A stretch of 64,000 nucleotides of DNA from Bifidobacterium miconisargentati (GTDB taxonomy: Bacteria > Actinomycetota > Actinomycetes > Actinomycetales > Bifidobacteriaceae): assembly GCF_019331675.1 (NCBI RefSeq), contig NZ_JAHBBJ010000006.1, forward strand, positions 85,273-149,272, written 5' to 3'. Numbering within the stretch: the first letter of the stretch is position 1; each line of letters starts with the position of its first letter. Below, piece after piece: positions 8,597-17,156 of the stretch. Position numbers and translations under genes: made by a program. The notes beneath the pieces are model-generated. The model was not told where the DNA came from, did not search any database, and saw nothing but the letters and a program-made list of their open reading frames with translations.

Positions 8597-8752
8597 GCCA
8601 TCAGTCATCATCGATGCCGGCAGGAAGCATCCCACGGGGGCAATGCCTTGCGTTCAGGATCCACACGGCCGGCAGAAGGCTTCAAGAGCGCCTCCAAGTA
8701 CCATCGCGCCGTCCGACACCGGTTCCTTCGAAATCATCATCCCTTCCAGCAC

Positions 8753-8782
8753 CCGTTGGGATATCGTCCGATATCCCAACGG
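8753..8782. repeat. Perfect 13-bp hairpin
   Basis: CCGTTGGGATATC and GATATCCCAACGG are separated by GTCC. No T-run follows on either strand, so it is not an obvious intrinsic terminator. It lies in the gene-poor stretch 8597-8980, which otherwise holds nothing I can assign except repeat copy 2. Confidence 0.5.
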
Positions 8783-8889
8783 TCAAACAAGTCCGTCCGA
8801 CTCCGCGCGGGGTACAGATGAACCTCTCGATTCCCGCACATCCCTCACCACACAGCTCTCTTACGACGCCGCATCGGTCCGTCGATCAA

Positions 8890-8925
8890 CCAATCTCGGG
8901 GAATAACTCGTTCCACAACCATTAG
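8890..8925 (+). repeat. Copy 2 of the degenerate duplication (copy 1 at 7974-8010)
   Basis: Same AATAACTCGTTCCACA-containing segment as at 7974-8010. Here it lies just downstream of the stop of the minus-strand membrane-protein gene that ends at 8981. Confidence 0.55.
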
Positions 8926-8980
8926 ATCAGGATCTCCGCTTCGGCGGACCCATCAATAACAGAACGGACTCAGACAACAC

Positions 8981-9397
8981 CTAGTTGCAGTGAGCGTCGA
9001 GTGACTGCCCGTACCGCTCCTCCTCGCGCCGTATTTTCCGTTCCTTGAACCATTCGACGATGCGTATGATCGCCGCCAGAACGAGCGCCAAAGCCCCGGC
9101 CTCAGCCGAACGGATTGCCAACGCAGACGTGATCATCATGCCGGCCAACACCGCGTATCCGCTTGGATCGTAAGTGATGCCTTCCAGCACCATGACCAGC
9201 ATCCAGGTGACCAATGCCCACAGCATCGCATGCGCAAGCAATCCCAATCCGATGATCATCACGGTCCAGGAATCTCTTCTATGGGGCACCGGCTCCCCAC
9301 ACGGAATCACCGACGCAAGCGCGGCGGCGTTCGAAGTATCATCCGGCTGCACCGCATACGCCGGAACTCCCTCGTATATCATCTCGTCGCGGTTCAT
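8981..9397 (-). CDS. Multi-pass membrane protein, last gene of the transfer operon
   Basis: The product is 138 aa with about three hydrophobic segments (WTVMIIGLGLLAHAMLWALV and LVMVLEGI; YAVLAGMMITSALAI; GALALVLAAIIRIVEWF) and a basic cytoplasmic-looking tail (KERKIRREEERYG). The ATG at 9397 overlaps the stop of the upstream gene as ATGA, with AAGGA upstream, so the two are translationally coupled. Its place at the end of the VirB4-CHAP gene run suggests a mating-channel or entry-exclusion role, but no family is recognised. Confidence 0.65.
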   Translation of the reverse strand: MNRDEMIYEGVPAYAVQPDDTSNAAALASVIPCGEPVPHRRDSWTVMIIGLGLLAHAMLWALVTWMLVMVLEGITYDPSGYAVLAGMMITSALAIRSAEAGALALVLAAIIRIVEWFKERKIRREEERYGQSLDAHCN

Positions 9398-10392
9398 AGG
9401 CTTCCATCCTTTCCCGGCAGACGTTGCGTGGTCGACTCCCCCGGAACCCGCCATGTCGGTCCCGACGGCCGTTGTGGAACAACCGGCGCATATTGCGGTT
9501 GCGAAAGCCCTGATGACTGAGGCGCCGGGTCGGCTGATTCAGATTGTTCCGCCCGATCTTGCTGTTCCCGCGCCTCATCACGTTGCCGCTCTACGACATC
9601 GGCAAGCTCTTTGAGATGGCTTGCGGCTTCGGCGGCCGACTCGAGATTCGCACGGGCTATTGTGACCTGCCGCCATTGCGTCACGAGCTGGTTGAGTTCG
9701 TCATGCTCTCTGGAGTCCGGAGCATCAGTCAGCAAATCACCTCGCTCGGCCGTCTGCCGTATCGATTCCGCAATCTTCTCCGCCTCGGCATCCAACGCCG
9801 CATGAAAGTCCTCTTCGACCTGCACCGTCAGCGTTTCCAGTTGTTCAACATCGCACGGCACCGTCGCGGACGTTTTGGCCTGTTCCAGTGGCCCGACCTC
9901 GACCTTCCCGGCGACCGGACTCGAGGCGATTCGCGCAAGCAGGTCCTCCGCGCATGACACGGCATGGTCCCACCGCAACCGATTCTGATCATCAGCCGAT
10001 GCAACGGATTCCGCTATCCGTGCGTCGTGACGCTCATCAGAAAGAAGCGACCGAACCACGAGATAGGCCCCACCGCCTGCCGCGAACGCACCCAACACGG
10101 CCATGCAGGCCATGGCCTTGCCTCTGTCCTTCAGCACAGCCGGCACTGCAAGCCGAATACAACCATGACGATGACGGGAACGTGTCTTCCGAGCATCCCG
10201 TGCGGTGTCTTCCATCGTTGCGGTGTCATCGCGATTGGCCGGCGGACCCAGATTCATATGGGCTTGTGGCTCGATCCGCGAGGAAGGCTCCTCCGCACCC
10301 CTCACGCCGGGGTCGCCGGACACCGGCCCAAGATTGATCGCCCCATCCGTCCGGAGGCTCCTGTCTTCGTTCCTTCGATGGTTCCACCGCAT
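9394..10392 (-). CDS. Single-pass membrane protein with extracytoplasmic coiled coil (transfer-operon accessory)
   Basis: The product is about 332 aa. A cytoplasmic-looking N-terminus of about 90 residues is rich in Arg/Asp. One transmembrane helix follows (ACMAVLGAFAAGGGAYLVV, about residues 93-112), then a long helical segment with heptad-like patterns (LETLTVQVEEDFHAALDAEA, KELADVVERQRDEAREQQDR) and a Pro/Gln/Ser-rich tail. The start at 10392 has GGAGGTGACG just upstream. Topology and position after VirB4 and CHAP genes would suit a VirB8-like or channel scaffold role, but I see no sequence signature for it. Confidence 0.65.
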   Translation of the reverse strand: MRWNHRRNEDRSLRTDGAINLGPVSGDPGVRGAEEPSSRIEPQAHMNLGPPANRDDTATMEDTARDARKTRSRHRHGCIRLAVPAVLKDRGKAMACMAVLGAFAAGGGAYLVVRSLLSDERHDARIAESVASADDQNRLRWDHAVSCAEDLLARIASSPVAGKVEVGPLEQAKTSATVPCDVEQLETLTVQVEEDFHAALDAEAEKIAESIRQTAERGDLLTDAPDSREHDELNQLVTQWRQVTIARANLESAAEAASHLKELADVVERQRDEAREQQDRAEQSESADPAPQSSGLSQPQYAPVVPQRPSGPTWRVPGESTTQRLPGKDGSL

Positions 10393-10503
10393 CACGTCAC
10401 CTCCTTCCGAGCCACATAGGCACATCGAACGCTGATTTGGTGCAGCCGGCGGGCTTTGCAAAGCGTTCGTTTCTCGGGTATTCCTTCATCTTCTCCCCTT
10501 CTG

Positions 10504-10539
10504 TATTATTTATATATTTAAATAAATAATTAATTAATA
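10504..10539. repeat. AT-rich block resembling the origin blocks
   Basis: A run of only A and T in GC-rich surroundings contains TAATTAATTAATA and TATTATTTATATATTTAAAT. It resembles the eight blocks of the putative origin at 61.1-62.8 kb but lacks their CAATAAT extension. It lies between the CHAP gene stop and the next start, where it could hold a promoter. Confidence 0.5.
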
Positions 10540-10565
10540 CTGCCTTTGCGCAAGCACGCATCGGG

Positions 10566-11879
10566 TCAATGGATGAAGTCGATGCCGTCGCGATAATCTC
10601 GCAGCATTTCGGCCGTGAATTCGCGCAGGGCGACGATGCCGAACCCCACGCCGCTTTCGGAAATCACGATCGACCCGTCCTCCCTTACCTCCTCAACGAT
10701 CGCCACATGCCCATAGGTGGGATCCGCGCCCAATACGCCCTTCTGGAACACCATCACGTCTCCGGGGCGCGGGGTCTTGTCCGTCGGATAGCCGAACCGT
10801 CGCGCGCTGCCGGACCACATGTGCCCGTCGCCCATCCACGGGTCGACCGGTCTGCCGATCTGTTCGCGGCGTGCGGCGGCCCACCAGGTGCACTGCCAAC
10901 GTTCATATGAGGTGATCGACGGAAGGTCCATGGCCTCCACATCCACGGTCCCGTTCTCCTTCATCGCCAGCACCGGGTCAAGCGATCCCATGGTCTCTCC
11001 CCATGCGACGCAGTCACCGCTATCTTCCTCGCAACCGGAGGACTCGAACCCCGGCAGCCATGCCAGCAGCGCGCCCATCATCGCGATGACGGCGATAAGT
11101 CCCGCCACGAGCACCATCATCGGCACGCCTACCATGCCGCCAACCGACGATATGAGCGCGGCGGTCATGCGCCTGCCCATCTCGGCCGCCGCACGGCCCA
11201 GACGTGACAGGCCGCCCGAGACCTTGCCGGCCATGCCGGAAATCTGCCGCACACCCCGCGTCGCCGCGCCACGGGCACCCGTCTTGGCGCCACGATGCCC
11301 GACAACACCGGCAAAGTTCCGGCCTCCGACCTTCATACGGGAACCGCCGAACTCACCATGAGAGGACAGGGGCCGTAACCCACCCGGCATCGAAGACATA
11401 GAATGCCCGGGCCCACCGTGCGCCGACGCCTCCACCTTGCCGAAGCGCGCCAAACCCGAGCGACCGGCATGAGGCGAGATACCCGTCCCGGTGCCGGTCA
11501 TGTCAGACGCCGGTCCGGCAATGGAATGCTCGCCGTGCCCGGCGAATCGTATGGCGGATCCGATGCTATCCTCCGTCATTCCCGCTACCGAAGTGCCTGC
11601 ATCGTCATCGTCATCGATGCCGGCGGAACGAAAGTCACGCCGGACACGTCCCCGCATAGAGTCGGTAATCTCTGATCCTCGAACGACAGCACCTTTACCG
11701 CTTCTGCCTTTGGCGACACCGCGGAAACCAAGCTCACGTGAAGTGATTCCCGCCGTGAATACGGAAGCTCCGTCACGGAATCGTCCCCGAAATCCGGCAA
11801 CCAGGCCGTTCGTTTCGAAACCGGCCATGAACCGGGCAGCAGCCGTGTCATGCGTTTCTCCGATGAACCGGACCAGCAC
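10566..11879 (-). CDS. CHAP-domain peptidoglycan hydrolase of the conjugation machinery (VirB1-like role)
   Basis: The product is 437 aa starting with GTG. An N-terminal low-complexity Gly/Arg/Ser region of about 220 residues precedes one membrane helix (VGVPMMVLVAGLIAVIAMMG, about 247-270). A C-terminal CHAP amidase/endopeptidase domain follows, with the catalytic Cys in YERWQCTWWAAARR (about residue 329) and His in TYGHVAIVEEV (about 391). Such enzymes open the cell wall locally for the transfer channel. It begins 3 bp after the VirB4 stop, so translation is probably coupled. No lysozyme (SLT) domain is seen, unlike many homologues that carry both. Confidence 0.85.
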   Translation of the reverse strand: MLVRFIGETHDTAAARFMAGFETNGLVAGFRGRFRDGASVFTAGITSRELGFRGVAKGRSGKGAVVRGSEITDSMRGRVRRDFRSAGIDDDDDAGTSVAGMTEDSIGSAIRFAGHGEHSIAGPASDMTGTGTGISPHAGRSGLARFGKVEASAHGGPGHSMSSMPGGLRPLSSHGEFGGSRMKVGGRNFAGVVGHRGAKTGARGAATRGVRQISGMAGKVSGGLSRLGRAAAEMGRRMTAALISSVGGMVGVPMMVLVAGLIAVIAMMGALLAWLPGFESSGCEEDSGDCVAWGETMGSLDPVLAMKENGTVDVEAMDLPSITSYERWQCTWWAAARREQIGRPVDPWMGDGHMWSGSARRFGYPTDKTPRPGDVMVFQKGVLGADPTYGHVAIVEEVREDGSIVISESGVGFGIVALREFTAEMLRDYRDGIDFIH

Positions 11880-11882
11880 CGC

Positions 11883-14216
11883 TCACCGTTCCCCGAACTT
11901 GGTGGTGAACAAGCGATAGGGCATCGAATCGGTATCGATCCGTCCGTCGAACGGGATGAACACCTCACCGGCCTTAAGCAGCCCCTCGCCGGGACGTGAC
12001 CCGCCCAGCCGTTCCTTCAGTTCAGGCGACAAGTGCCACATGTCGGCCAGCCTTGCCGCGTCGGTGGGCGTCTGGTTCATGAGCAGCAGGAAGTCCGAGT
12101 TGGCGAGCATGAACCTTGCCTCCTGGCTGACGAGCAGTTCCTCGATGTTCTGCGTGATGCCGGTCATGCCGAGACCCCATTTGCGGGCGCGTTTGAACAT
12201 GTCGAGGAACTGTCTGGAGGCGTATTCGTGGGAGAACATGCGGTGGAACTCATCCACGTAGATCCAGGTGCGCCGGTTGGCTTTCCGGTTTCGGGCGACC
12301 CGGTTCCACAGATGGTCGAGCACGACCATCATCCCGAACGTCTTGAGCTCCCCTTCCAATGCGGCCACGTCGAACACGGTGAACCGGTTGGATGTGTCCA
12401 CGGAGGTCTGGCCGGCGAAGCCCGACAGGCTGCCGAGCGTGTACGATTCGAGGCTCAACGCCAATCCCCGCGCCTCCGGCTCGTTGCTGGACGCGAGCCT
12501 GCGATACAGGTCAGCCAAAGTGGGCTGCGGCAGGGCCGGATTGTTGCGGTATTCGCGGTACAGGCCAAGCGCGCACCGGTCCACGATGGAACGTTCCGCG
12601 GCATCGAGCCCGTCGGAGCCGCCCACCAATGATCCGATCACGGAGACGACCATATTGGTCTTGGTCCGGATGGGATCATCGTCAAGCGTGGAGTCGAGCA
12701 CGATGTCCATCGGGTTGATGCGGTCCTTGGATCCCGCGCTGATCGTCACGCGCGCACCATGCAAAGCGCCGCACAACGGGGCGTATTCGTGTTCCGGGTC
12801 CACGATGAGGATTTCGTCCTGGGGACGGGTGAGGAACAGGGAGGTCATCTCCATCTTCGCGGCCTGAGACTTGCCGCTTCCCGTGGTGCCGAGGATGAAC
12901 CCGTTCGCGTTCAGTGTGGTGCGTGTCCGGTCGACCATGAGCGCGTTGCCGCTGCGCGCGTTGATTCCGTAGAACACGCCCTGCTCGTCCATGATCTCCT
13001 GGGTGGAGAACGGAATGAGGATCGCCGCGCCGCTCGTGGTCAGCGTGCGTCGCATCGGCAGCGGGTTCATGCCCAACGGCAGCATGGCGTTCAGTCCGTC
13101 GAGCTGCATATAGGCCAGACTCTCGGTCGTGCAGGAGAGTTTGCGGCATGCCGCCATCACATCCTTGACACGCTGGTCGAGCGTGGACTGTTCCCTGGCG
13201 AAGACGGCGATCACGGCCACCGTGTTCACGAGCCGCTCGTTGGACTGCCGCATTTCGTCCCGAAGGCTGTTGGCCTCCTCCAGTGAGTCGCGCAGTTCGG
13301 CTGAGATCTCGTCGGCCGGGATGTGCTGTCGGATGTTGCGGCGGCGCTCCTCCAAGCGCTGCATGTCCATTTCGGCGATCTTGCGATCCACCAGTGCAGC
13401 GCCTTCGCTCCGGTCGAACGGGCTCAGATGTATGGATACGATGACGTCCGTCTTGATGCCGGTCATCTCCCCGATGAGTCTGTCGGACATGATCGGCGGG
13501 AAATCGCGGATCCACAGCACGCGCATCATCGTCTCGCCATCCGCGTTCGAGAACCGCAGTTCCTTGGCATCGGAGGCCTCGACGCCCCATGGCGTGATGA
13601 AATCCTTGGAGGCCGCGCGGCCCGCCTCGATGAGCCGGCCGTCATACCGGAACGGTTCGTCCGGTCTCAGGATCGAGGCGAGCAATCGCAGCCGTTCCCC
13701 GCGATTCAACGGGACGGCACGGCAGCCATCCAGAGGGGCGAGTTGGCTGGCGGCGCTTCTGGCCAGTCGGTTCAGCGTCGCGCACGCCCGTTCCCGGTCC
13801 TCCTCCTCGATGGACAGGGTCAGGTATTTGTCGGTGACGGCGTTGCGGGACCGTTCGCCGAGTTTCTTCAACGCGAGCCGGTTGCATTCGCCGCGCAACT
13901 GGTCGAAGGGCCCGCCGTCGAGCCGCATGCTGACCATGCGGGCGATGTCCTGCTGGCCCAGGGTACGGGTTCTGCAGGTGATCTCGACCCGTGTGGATCC
14001 GTCGAACGTGTTCAGGATTTCGGCCCACATGCCCACCAGTTGCATCTGTCGTTCCCGTGTGGCCATTTCGTAGTTGATGTCCGACAGGCGCAGGGTGATG
14101 CTCCACCTATCGCCGCCCAGGTACGCGATGCCGTTCTCCAGCATGGCCTCGTAGCCGATGAGGTCCTTGGCGGTCCGGTAGTCGCGTTCGCGCTTCCTTC
14201 GTTCCTTGCGTGACAT
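11883..14216 (-). CDS. virB4: VirB4-family conjugal transfer ATPase
   Basis: The product is 777 aa, a normal length for VirB4/TraE-type ATPases that energise type IV secretion at the inner face of the membrane. Walker A GTTGSGKS is near residue 443 and Walker B TWIYVDEFHRMF near 651. LIVDPEHEYAPL and GMTGITQNIEELL are further VirB4 signatures. The N-terminal domain of about 400 residues is the usual VirB4 N-domain. It starts 7 bp after the PrgI stop and is followed after 3 bp by the CHAP hydrolase. Confidence 0.95.
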   Translation of the reverse strand: MSRKERRKRERDYRTAKDLIGYEAMLENGIAYLGGDRWSITLRLSDINYEMATRERQMQLVGMWAEILNTFDGSTRVEITCRTRTLGQQDIARMVSMRLDGGPFDQLRGECNRLALKKLGERSRNAVTDKYLTLSIEEEDRERACATLNRLARSAASQLAPLDGCRAVPLNRGERLRLLASILRPDEPFRYDGRLIEAGRAASKDFITPWGVEASDAKELRFSNADGETMMRVLWIRDFPPIMSDRLIGEMTGIKTDVIVSIHLSPFDRSEGAALVDRKIAEMDMQRLEERRRNIRQHIPADEISAELRDSLEEANSLRDEMRQSNERLVNTVAVIAVFAREQSTLDQRVKDVMAACRKLSCTTESLAYMQLDGLNAMLPLGMNPLPMRRTLTTSGAAILIPFSTQEIMDEQGVFYGINARSGNALMVDRTRTTLNANGFILGTTGSGKSQAAKMEMTSLFLTRPQDEILIVDPEHEYAPLCGALHGARVTISAGSKDRINPMDIVLDSTLDDDPIRTKTNMVVSVIGSLVGGSDGLDAAERSIVDRCALGLYREYRNNPALPQPTLADLYRRLASSNEPEARGLALSLESYTLGSLSGFAGQTSVDTSNRFTVFDVAALEGELKTFGMMVVLDHLWNRVARNRKANRRTWIYVDEFHRMFSHEYASRQFLDMFKRARKWGLGMTGITQNIEELLVSQEARFMLANSDFLLLMNQTPTDAARLADMWHLSPELKERLGGSRPGEGLLKAGEVFIPFDGRIDTDSMPYRLFTTKFGER

Positions 14217-14222
14217 GATGGT

Positions 14223-14579
14223 TCATCCCCGTTCACTCATCCGCGTACGGTCCGACCGCACGGGCACGGTCCTGTGTGCAGGACCGTCGAGGAGGAACAG
14301 ACGCTGTCCGAACCTATGGGACAGCATATAGCGGAGCCACACCTCGGGCTTCAGGCCCTTCGGCCGAAGCCAACCCCACGCCGCCAACGGCACATCCACC
14401 ACAAACACCACATACTGGCCGATTCCGGGCAGGCCAAGCACCTTCCAGAACAGCAGCCATACCGCGACCGATAGCACGCCCATCATCGCGGCTGCGGCCA
14501 ATTGCCTCCAGCTCATACCCCACATGACCCGGGCCTCGGTGGCCGTGATCTCCTTGTATACGCGGATCTCCAACGTCAT
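14223..14579 (-). CDS. PrgI-family conjugal transfer protein (VirB3-like)
   Basis: The product is 118 aa. The start at 14579 is preceded by GGGGAGGCGACG. Two hydrophobic segments (LAAAAMMGVLSVAVWLLFWK and IGQYVVFVVDVPLAAWGWL) are followed by the conserved RPKGLKPEVWLRYMLSHRF region, as in PrgI proteins of Gram-positive conjugative elements, which take the place of VirB3 next to VirB4. It sits directly upstream of virB4. Upstream, where VirB6 would normally be adjacent, there is about 10.7 kb of cargo. Confidence 0.85.
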   Translation of the reverse strand: MTLEIRVYKEITATEARVMWGMSWRQLAAAAMMGVLSVAVWLLFWKVLGLPGIGQYVVFVVDVPLAAWGWLRPKGLKPEVWLRYMLSHRFGQRLFLLDGPAHRTVPVRSDRTRMSERG

Positions 14580-14866
14580 CGTCGCCTCCCCTCCCCCGCT
14601 TCCGCCCAATAAGGAAAGACCATCGGCCAGCCGGCCGATACGGTTCACCCTCCGACCCTCGCACATCTCCGGAGAACCGGTGGTCCCCCATGCGTTTCGG
14701 ATGAATCATGACCAGCAGCACGGCCAAGGTTCGCGCCCATGAAATGGCGGCATAATGCGCAATGCCGGTGTCAATGGGAATCAAGCCATCGGCGTTACCG
14801 GACTTTCTATACTTACGTTTGTAATTACACTGTTCATACACTGGCATGTTCAATAGGAGGTGCGTG

Positions 14867-15127
14867 ATGGCCGTCAAGGCAACGATTAGCTTCCGGACCG
14901 ATCCGCAGGTCAAGCAGCAGGCGAAGGAGCTGTACGAGTCGATGGGCTTGGACCTGTCAACCGCATTGAACATGTTCCTGCGCCAGTCGTTGACGGATAA
15001 CGGCATGCCGTTCCGCGCCACGCGCGAGAACCCGCTGAACGTGGAGGCACGTCGTCAGGCGGATGCCCGCGAAGGCGCGTCGTTCTCGTCGGCGAACGAT
15101 CTGATGAAGGACCTGATGGATGCTTAA
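14867..15127 (+). CDS. RelB/DinJ-family antitoxin (orphan)
   Basis: The product is 86 aa. It has an N-terminal ribbon-helix-helix (VKATISFRTDPQVKQQAKEL, then YESMGLDLSTALNMFLRQS) and a C-terminal toxin-binding tail (SSANDLMKDLMDA). AGGAGG lies 6 nt before the ATG at 14867. Members pair with YafQ/RelE mRNA interferases and autorepress. Its stop overlaps a toxin reading frame that is largely deleted (15120-15203), so the antitoxin is now without its own partner. It could still counter chromosomal toxins or act as a regulator. Confidence 0.88.
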   Translation: MAVKATISFRTDPQVKQQAKELYESMGLDLSTALNMFLRQSLTDNGMPFRATRENPLNVEARRQADAREGASFSSANDLMKDLMDA

Positions 15128-15203
15128 ATCCATCTATCTCATCGAGCACGACGAGCTGCAACTGGCGTCGAACAGTACCGGCTCGCACAACCAGCTCTAC
15201 TGA
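15120..15203 (+). pseudogene. YafQ/RelE-type toxin remnant with internal deletion
   Basis: The ATG at 15120 overlaps the antitoxin stop by 8 bp, the standard arrangement for these pairs. The frame encodes only 27 residues. It begins MLKSIYLI, like the toxin N-terminus, then passes directly into DELQLASNSTGSHNQLY, like the conserved C-terminal strand (DELxLxLxxTGSHxxLF). The 60 or so central residues that carry the catalytic core are missing. This looks like an in-frame deletion rather than an unrelated small gene. Confidence 0.65.
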
Positions 15204-15396
15204 TGGCCGTTGCCACGCCAAAAGGAGAAAACAAAGCGGATGCATGACCGCTTCAGCCACCGCAGATCAGAACTTCACGGCATAGAGGCATGACAGACGG
15301 AAAAGCTGTGGAACAGCCTTTCTGTCCACGTCACAAAACAACACTCAAAAAGCGCGACGAGGAGCGCCTTCACGACACATGAAGATGACGAAAAGG

Positions 15397-15750
15397 TCAG
15401 TTGGAGTTCGTTGACGTCTGCTGTGACTCTTCATTCTCTCGACCCCCGTCTTCGGAATCTCCGTTCCTCCTGATCCCGGGCACAAGAAAATAGGCGACTG
15501 CGCCAATCCCCACGAATGCCAATCCGGTGATGACGGCACCTTGCATCCTGCCAGTGGTTATGCCGCACACCCGCCCCTCGGAGAACCCACGGATACGTCC
15601 CGCATCGAAAGCCGTCTGGGCGATGCGACGGACCCCCTCACCCATGTTGCCTCCACCGACTTCTTTGAGCCCATGCGTGATGGCATCGGCGGACCATCCT
15701 TCGATGAATAGATCGTCGACCGGCTGAATGAGTTCGGTTGAGACCATCAT
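15397..15750 (-). CDS. Small single-pass membrane protein, hypothetical
   Basis: The product is 117 aa with start ATG-ATG at 15750 and AAAGAAAGG upstream. A soluble N-terminal half (DDLFIEGWSADAITHGLKEV, GRIRGFSEGRVCGITTGRM) is followed by one membrane helix (AVITGLAFVGIGAVAYFLVP) and a charged Ser/Thr/Asn tail. No family is recognised. It is divergent from the MerR-like regulator gene, and the inverted repeat 15783-15830 lies between them, so it is probably that regulator's target. Confidence 0.6.
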   Translation of the reverse strand: MMVSTELIQPVDDLFIEGWSADAITHGLKEVGGGNMGEGVRRIAQTAFDAGRIRGFSEGRVCGITTGRMQGAVITGLAFVGIGAVAYFLVPGIRRNGDSEDGGRENEESQQTSTNSN

Positions 15751-15782
15751 GTACCTTTCTTTTAATACAAACACGACTCTAT

Positions 15783-15830
15783 TGCTACATTTATAGTATT
15801 ATTTCTCAACATAAGCGTCAACATGTAGCA
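15783..15830. promoter_or_regulatory. Inverted repeat in the divergent promoter region
   Basis: TGCTACAT (15783-15790) and ATGTAGCA (15823-15830) form 8-bp perfect arms 32 bp apart, in an AT-rich stretch between divergent genes starting at 15750 and 15845. It is a candidate operator for the HTH protein encoded next to it. Confidence 0.5.
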
Positions 15831-15844
15831 TTAAGAGGTGTGCG

Positions 15845-16441
15845 ATGGCCGATAAGCCGCCGGCAGAAAAAACATACAGCGTCGAAGAGGTCGCGCAGGC
15901 ATTCCACGTGAACGAAGAGACGGTCCGGAGATGGATAAGACACGGATACCTCCATGCCTACAAGGCGTCCAACAAGACGGGATACCGGATTACAGAGAAA
16001 GGCATCCGCAGCTTTTCCCAAGGCTCGTCCAAGTACCGGATAATGGGAAAAGCAGTGATTTCGACGCTGAATGACATGGCCGACGCATTGGACGACACCA
16101 CCAACGAACTCGCGGAGAACATGGGCAAAACCGCCGTGCAGGTGGCGGAGGCGGCAGGCAGGTTCATGGAACAATATCTGATGAAGCCGTTCCAAAAACA
16201 GGCCACAGGCGGGAAACCGACTATTGAGGGCGATATTAAAACCGTCAAGACAACGGAATTGCGGGAATCCTTGGAACAACAGATCACCCAATGGGAACAC
16301 GAAATTCAAGCCAAGGAGACACTCATCAGATTGCTGACGCTCGAGGTCGAACAGAATCGGGAAAAGGTCAGACAAGCCAGAAAAATCGTCACCCCGGTGA
16401 ACGGAACAGAGATTCCGAAGGAAGCCGAGCAAGATAGATAA
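15845..16441 (+). CDS. MerR/excisionase-like helix-turn-helix regulator with coiled-coil tail
   Basis: The product is 198 aa. The N-terminal winged HTH (YSVEEVAQAFHVNEETVRRW, then IRHGYLHAYKASNKTGYRI) is of the MerR/helix-turn-helix_17 type. The rest is helical, with likely coiled coil near 140-185 (LRESLEQQITQWEHEIQAKE, LIRLLTLEVEQNREKVRQA). AAGAGG precedes the ATG. The next gene starts 15 bp downstream, so it heads a three-gene run (15845-17666). Its DNA target is probably the inverted repeat upstream. Confidence 0.75.
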   Translation: MADKPPAEKTYSVEEVAQAFHVNEETVRRWIRHGYLHAYKASNKTGYRITEKGIRSFSQGSSKYRIMGKAVISTLNDMADALDDTTNELAENMGKTAVQVAEAAGRFMEQYLMKPFQKQATGGKPTIEGDIKTVKTTELRESLEQQITQWEHEIQAKETLIRLLTLEVEQNREKVRQARKIVTPVNGTEIPKEAEQDR

Positions 16442-16456
16442 TATAAGGGAAATAAG

Positions 16457-17134
16457 ATGCAAATCAGCCAGACCACACTAAACATCGGCCTGCAGCTCGC
16501 GTTATCCATGGTCAACACGATTAATTCCGCTTTGCAGCTGCGGACGTCGGAACTATCCGATTGCCGGAAAACCGCGGTTCGGGAAAACGGCAAAGCCGCT
16601 GCCACGTCAATCGTCGTCGAGCCTGAGCCATCCGTTGTCGTGAGGCCATACAGGCCAATCATCCATGTCGGCTCGAGACCGAACTGGGATTATAGAACCG
16701 AAGTGCAAGTTCTTGATTACGACGAACAGGTGAGATACATGGAGTCGGCGTGGTCGTTGGCCTATCAGCGGCTTGAGGAGACACGTGAGGAAACCGACCG
16801 AAGCAGATTGCGCATGCTGTACGGCGAGGTGGCCACCGATGTCCGGCAGTCCATCGAGCGGGGCGTGCGCTGCATCCTCGACCGCAACCTCGACCAGCCA
16901 TATCCAGGTCTGCCCCTGCGTGACCTCATCGAACTTTGCGGGCCATATCTTACGCAAGATGAGCGGAATCTGCTGATGGAGGCAGTGCAAGTATGCAACT
17001 ACGGCATTCATCCAGAGCATCTGAGCAGACCATATGTACGCCTCAAAGAAGCCAACAAGGCTGTGGGCATGCTGATCCGCAAAGTCGAGGCATATACGGA
17101 GCCGTGGAACAACGTTCCGACGGAACGGCAATGA
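16457..17134 (+). CDS. Hypothetical protein, 225 aa
   Basis: No family is recognised. A hydrophobic/amphipathic N-terminus (TLNIGLQLALSMVNTINSA) and a Val/Pro-rich segment (VEPEPSVVVRPYRPI) precede a helical C-terminal region (residues 95-225; VRYMESAWSLAYQRLEETRE, LNPYLTQDE-like LCGPYLTQDERNLLMEAV). It lies between the HTH gene and a membrane-protein gene in the same orientation, with GGGAAATAAG upstream of the start. The three genes may form a small functional module of unknown role. Confidence 0.6.
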   Translation: MQISQTTLNIGLQLALSMVNTINSALQLRTSELSDCRKTAVRENGKAAATSIVVEPEPSVVVRPYRPIIHVGSRPNWDYRTEVQVLDYDEQVRYMESAWSLAYQRLEETREETDRSRLRMLYGEVATDVRQSIERGVRCILDRNLDQPYPGLPLRDLIELCGPYLTQDERNLLMEAVQVCNYGIHPEHLSRPYVRLKEANKAVGMLIRKVEAYTEPWNNVPTERQ

Positions 17135-17156
17135 GCAAAAAAGTAGAGGAGAATTT

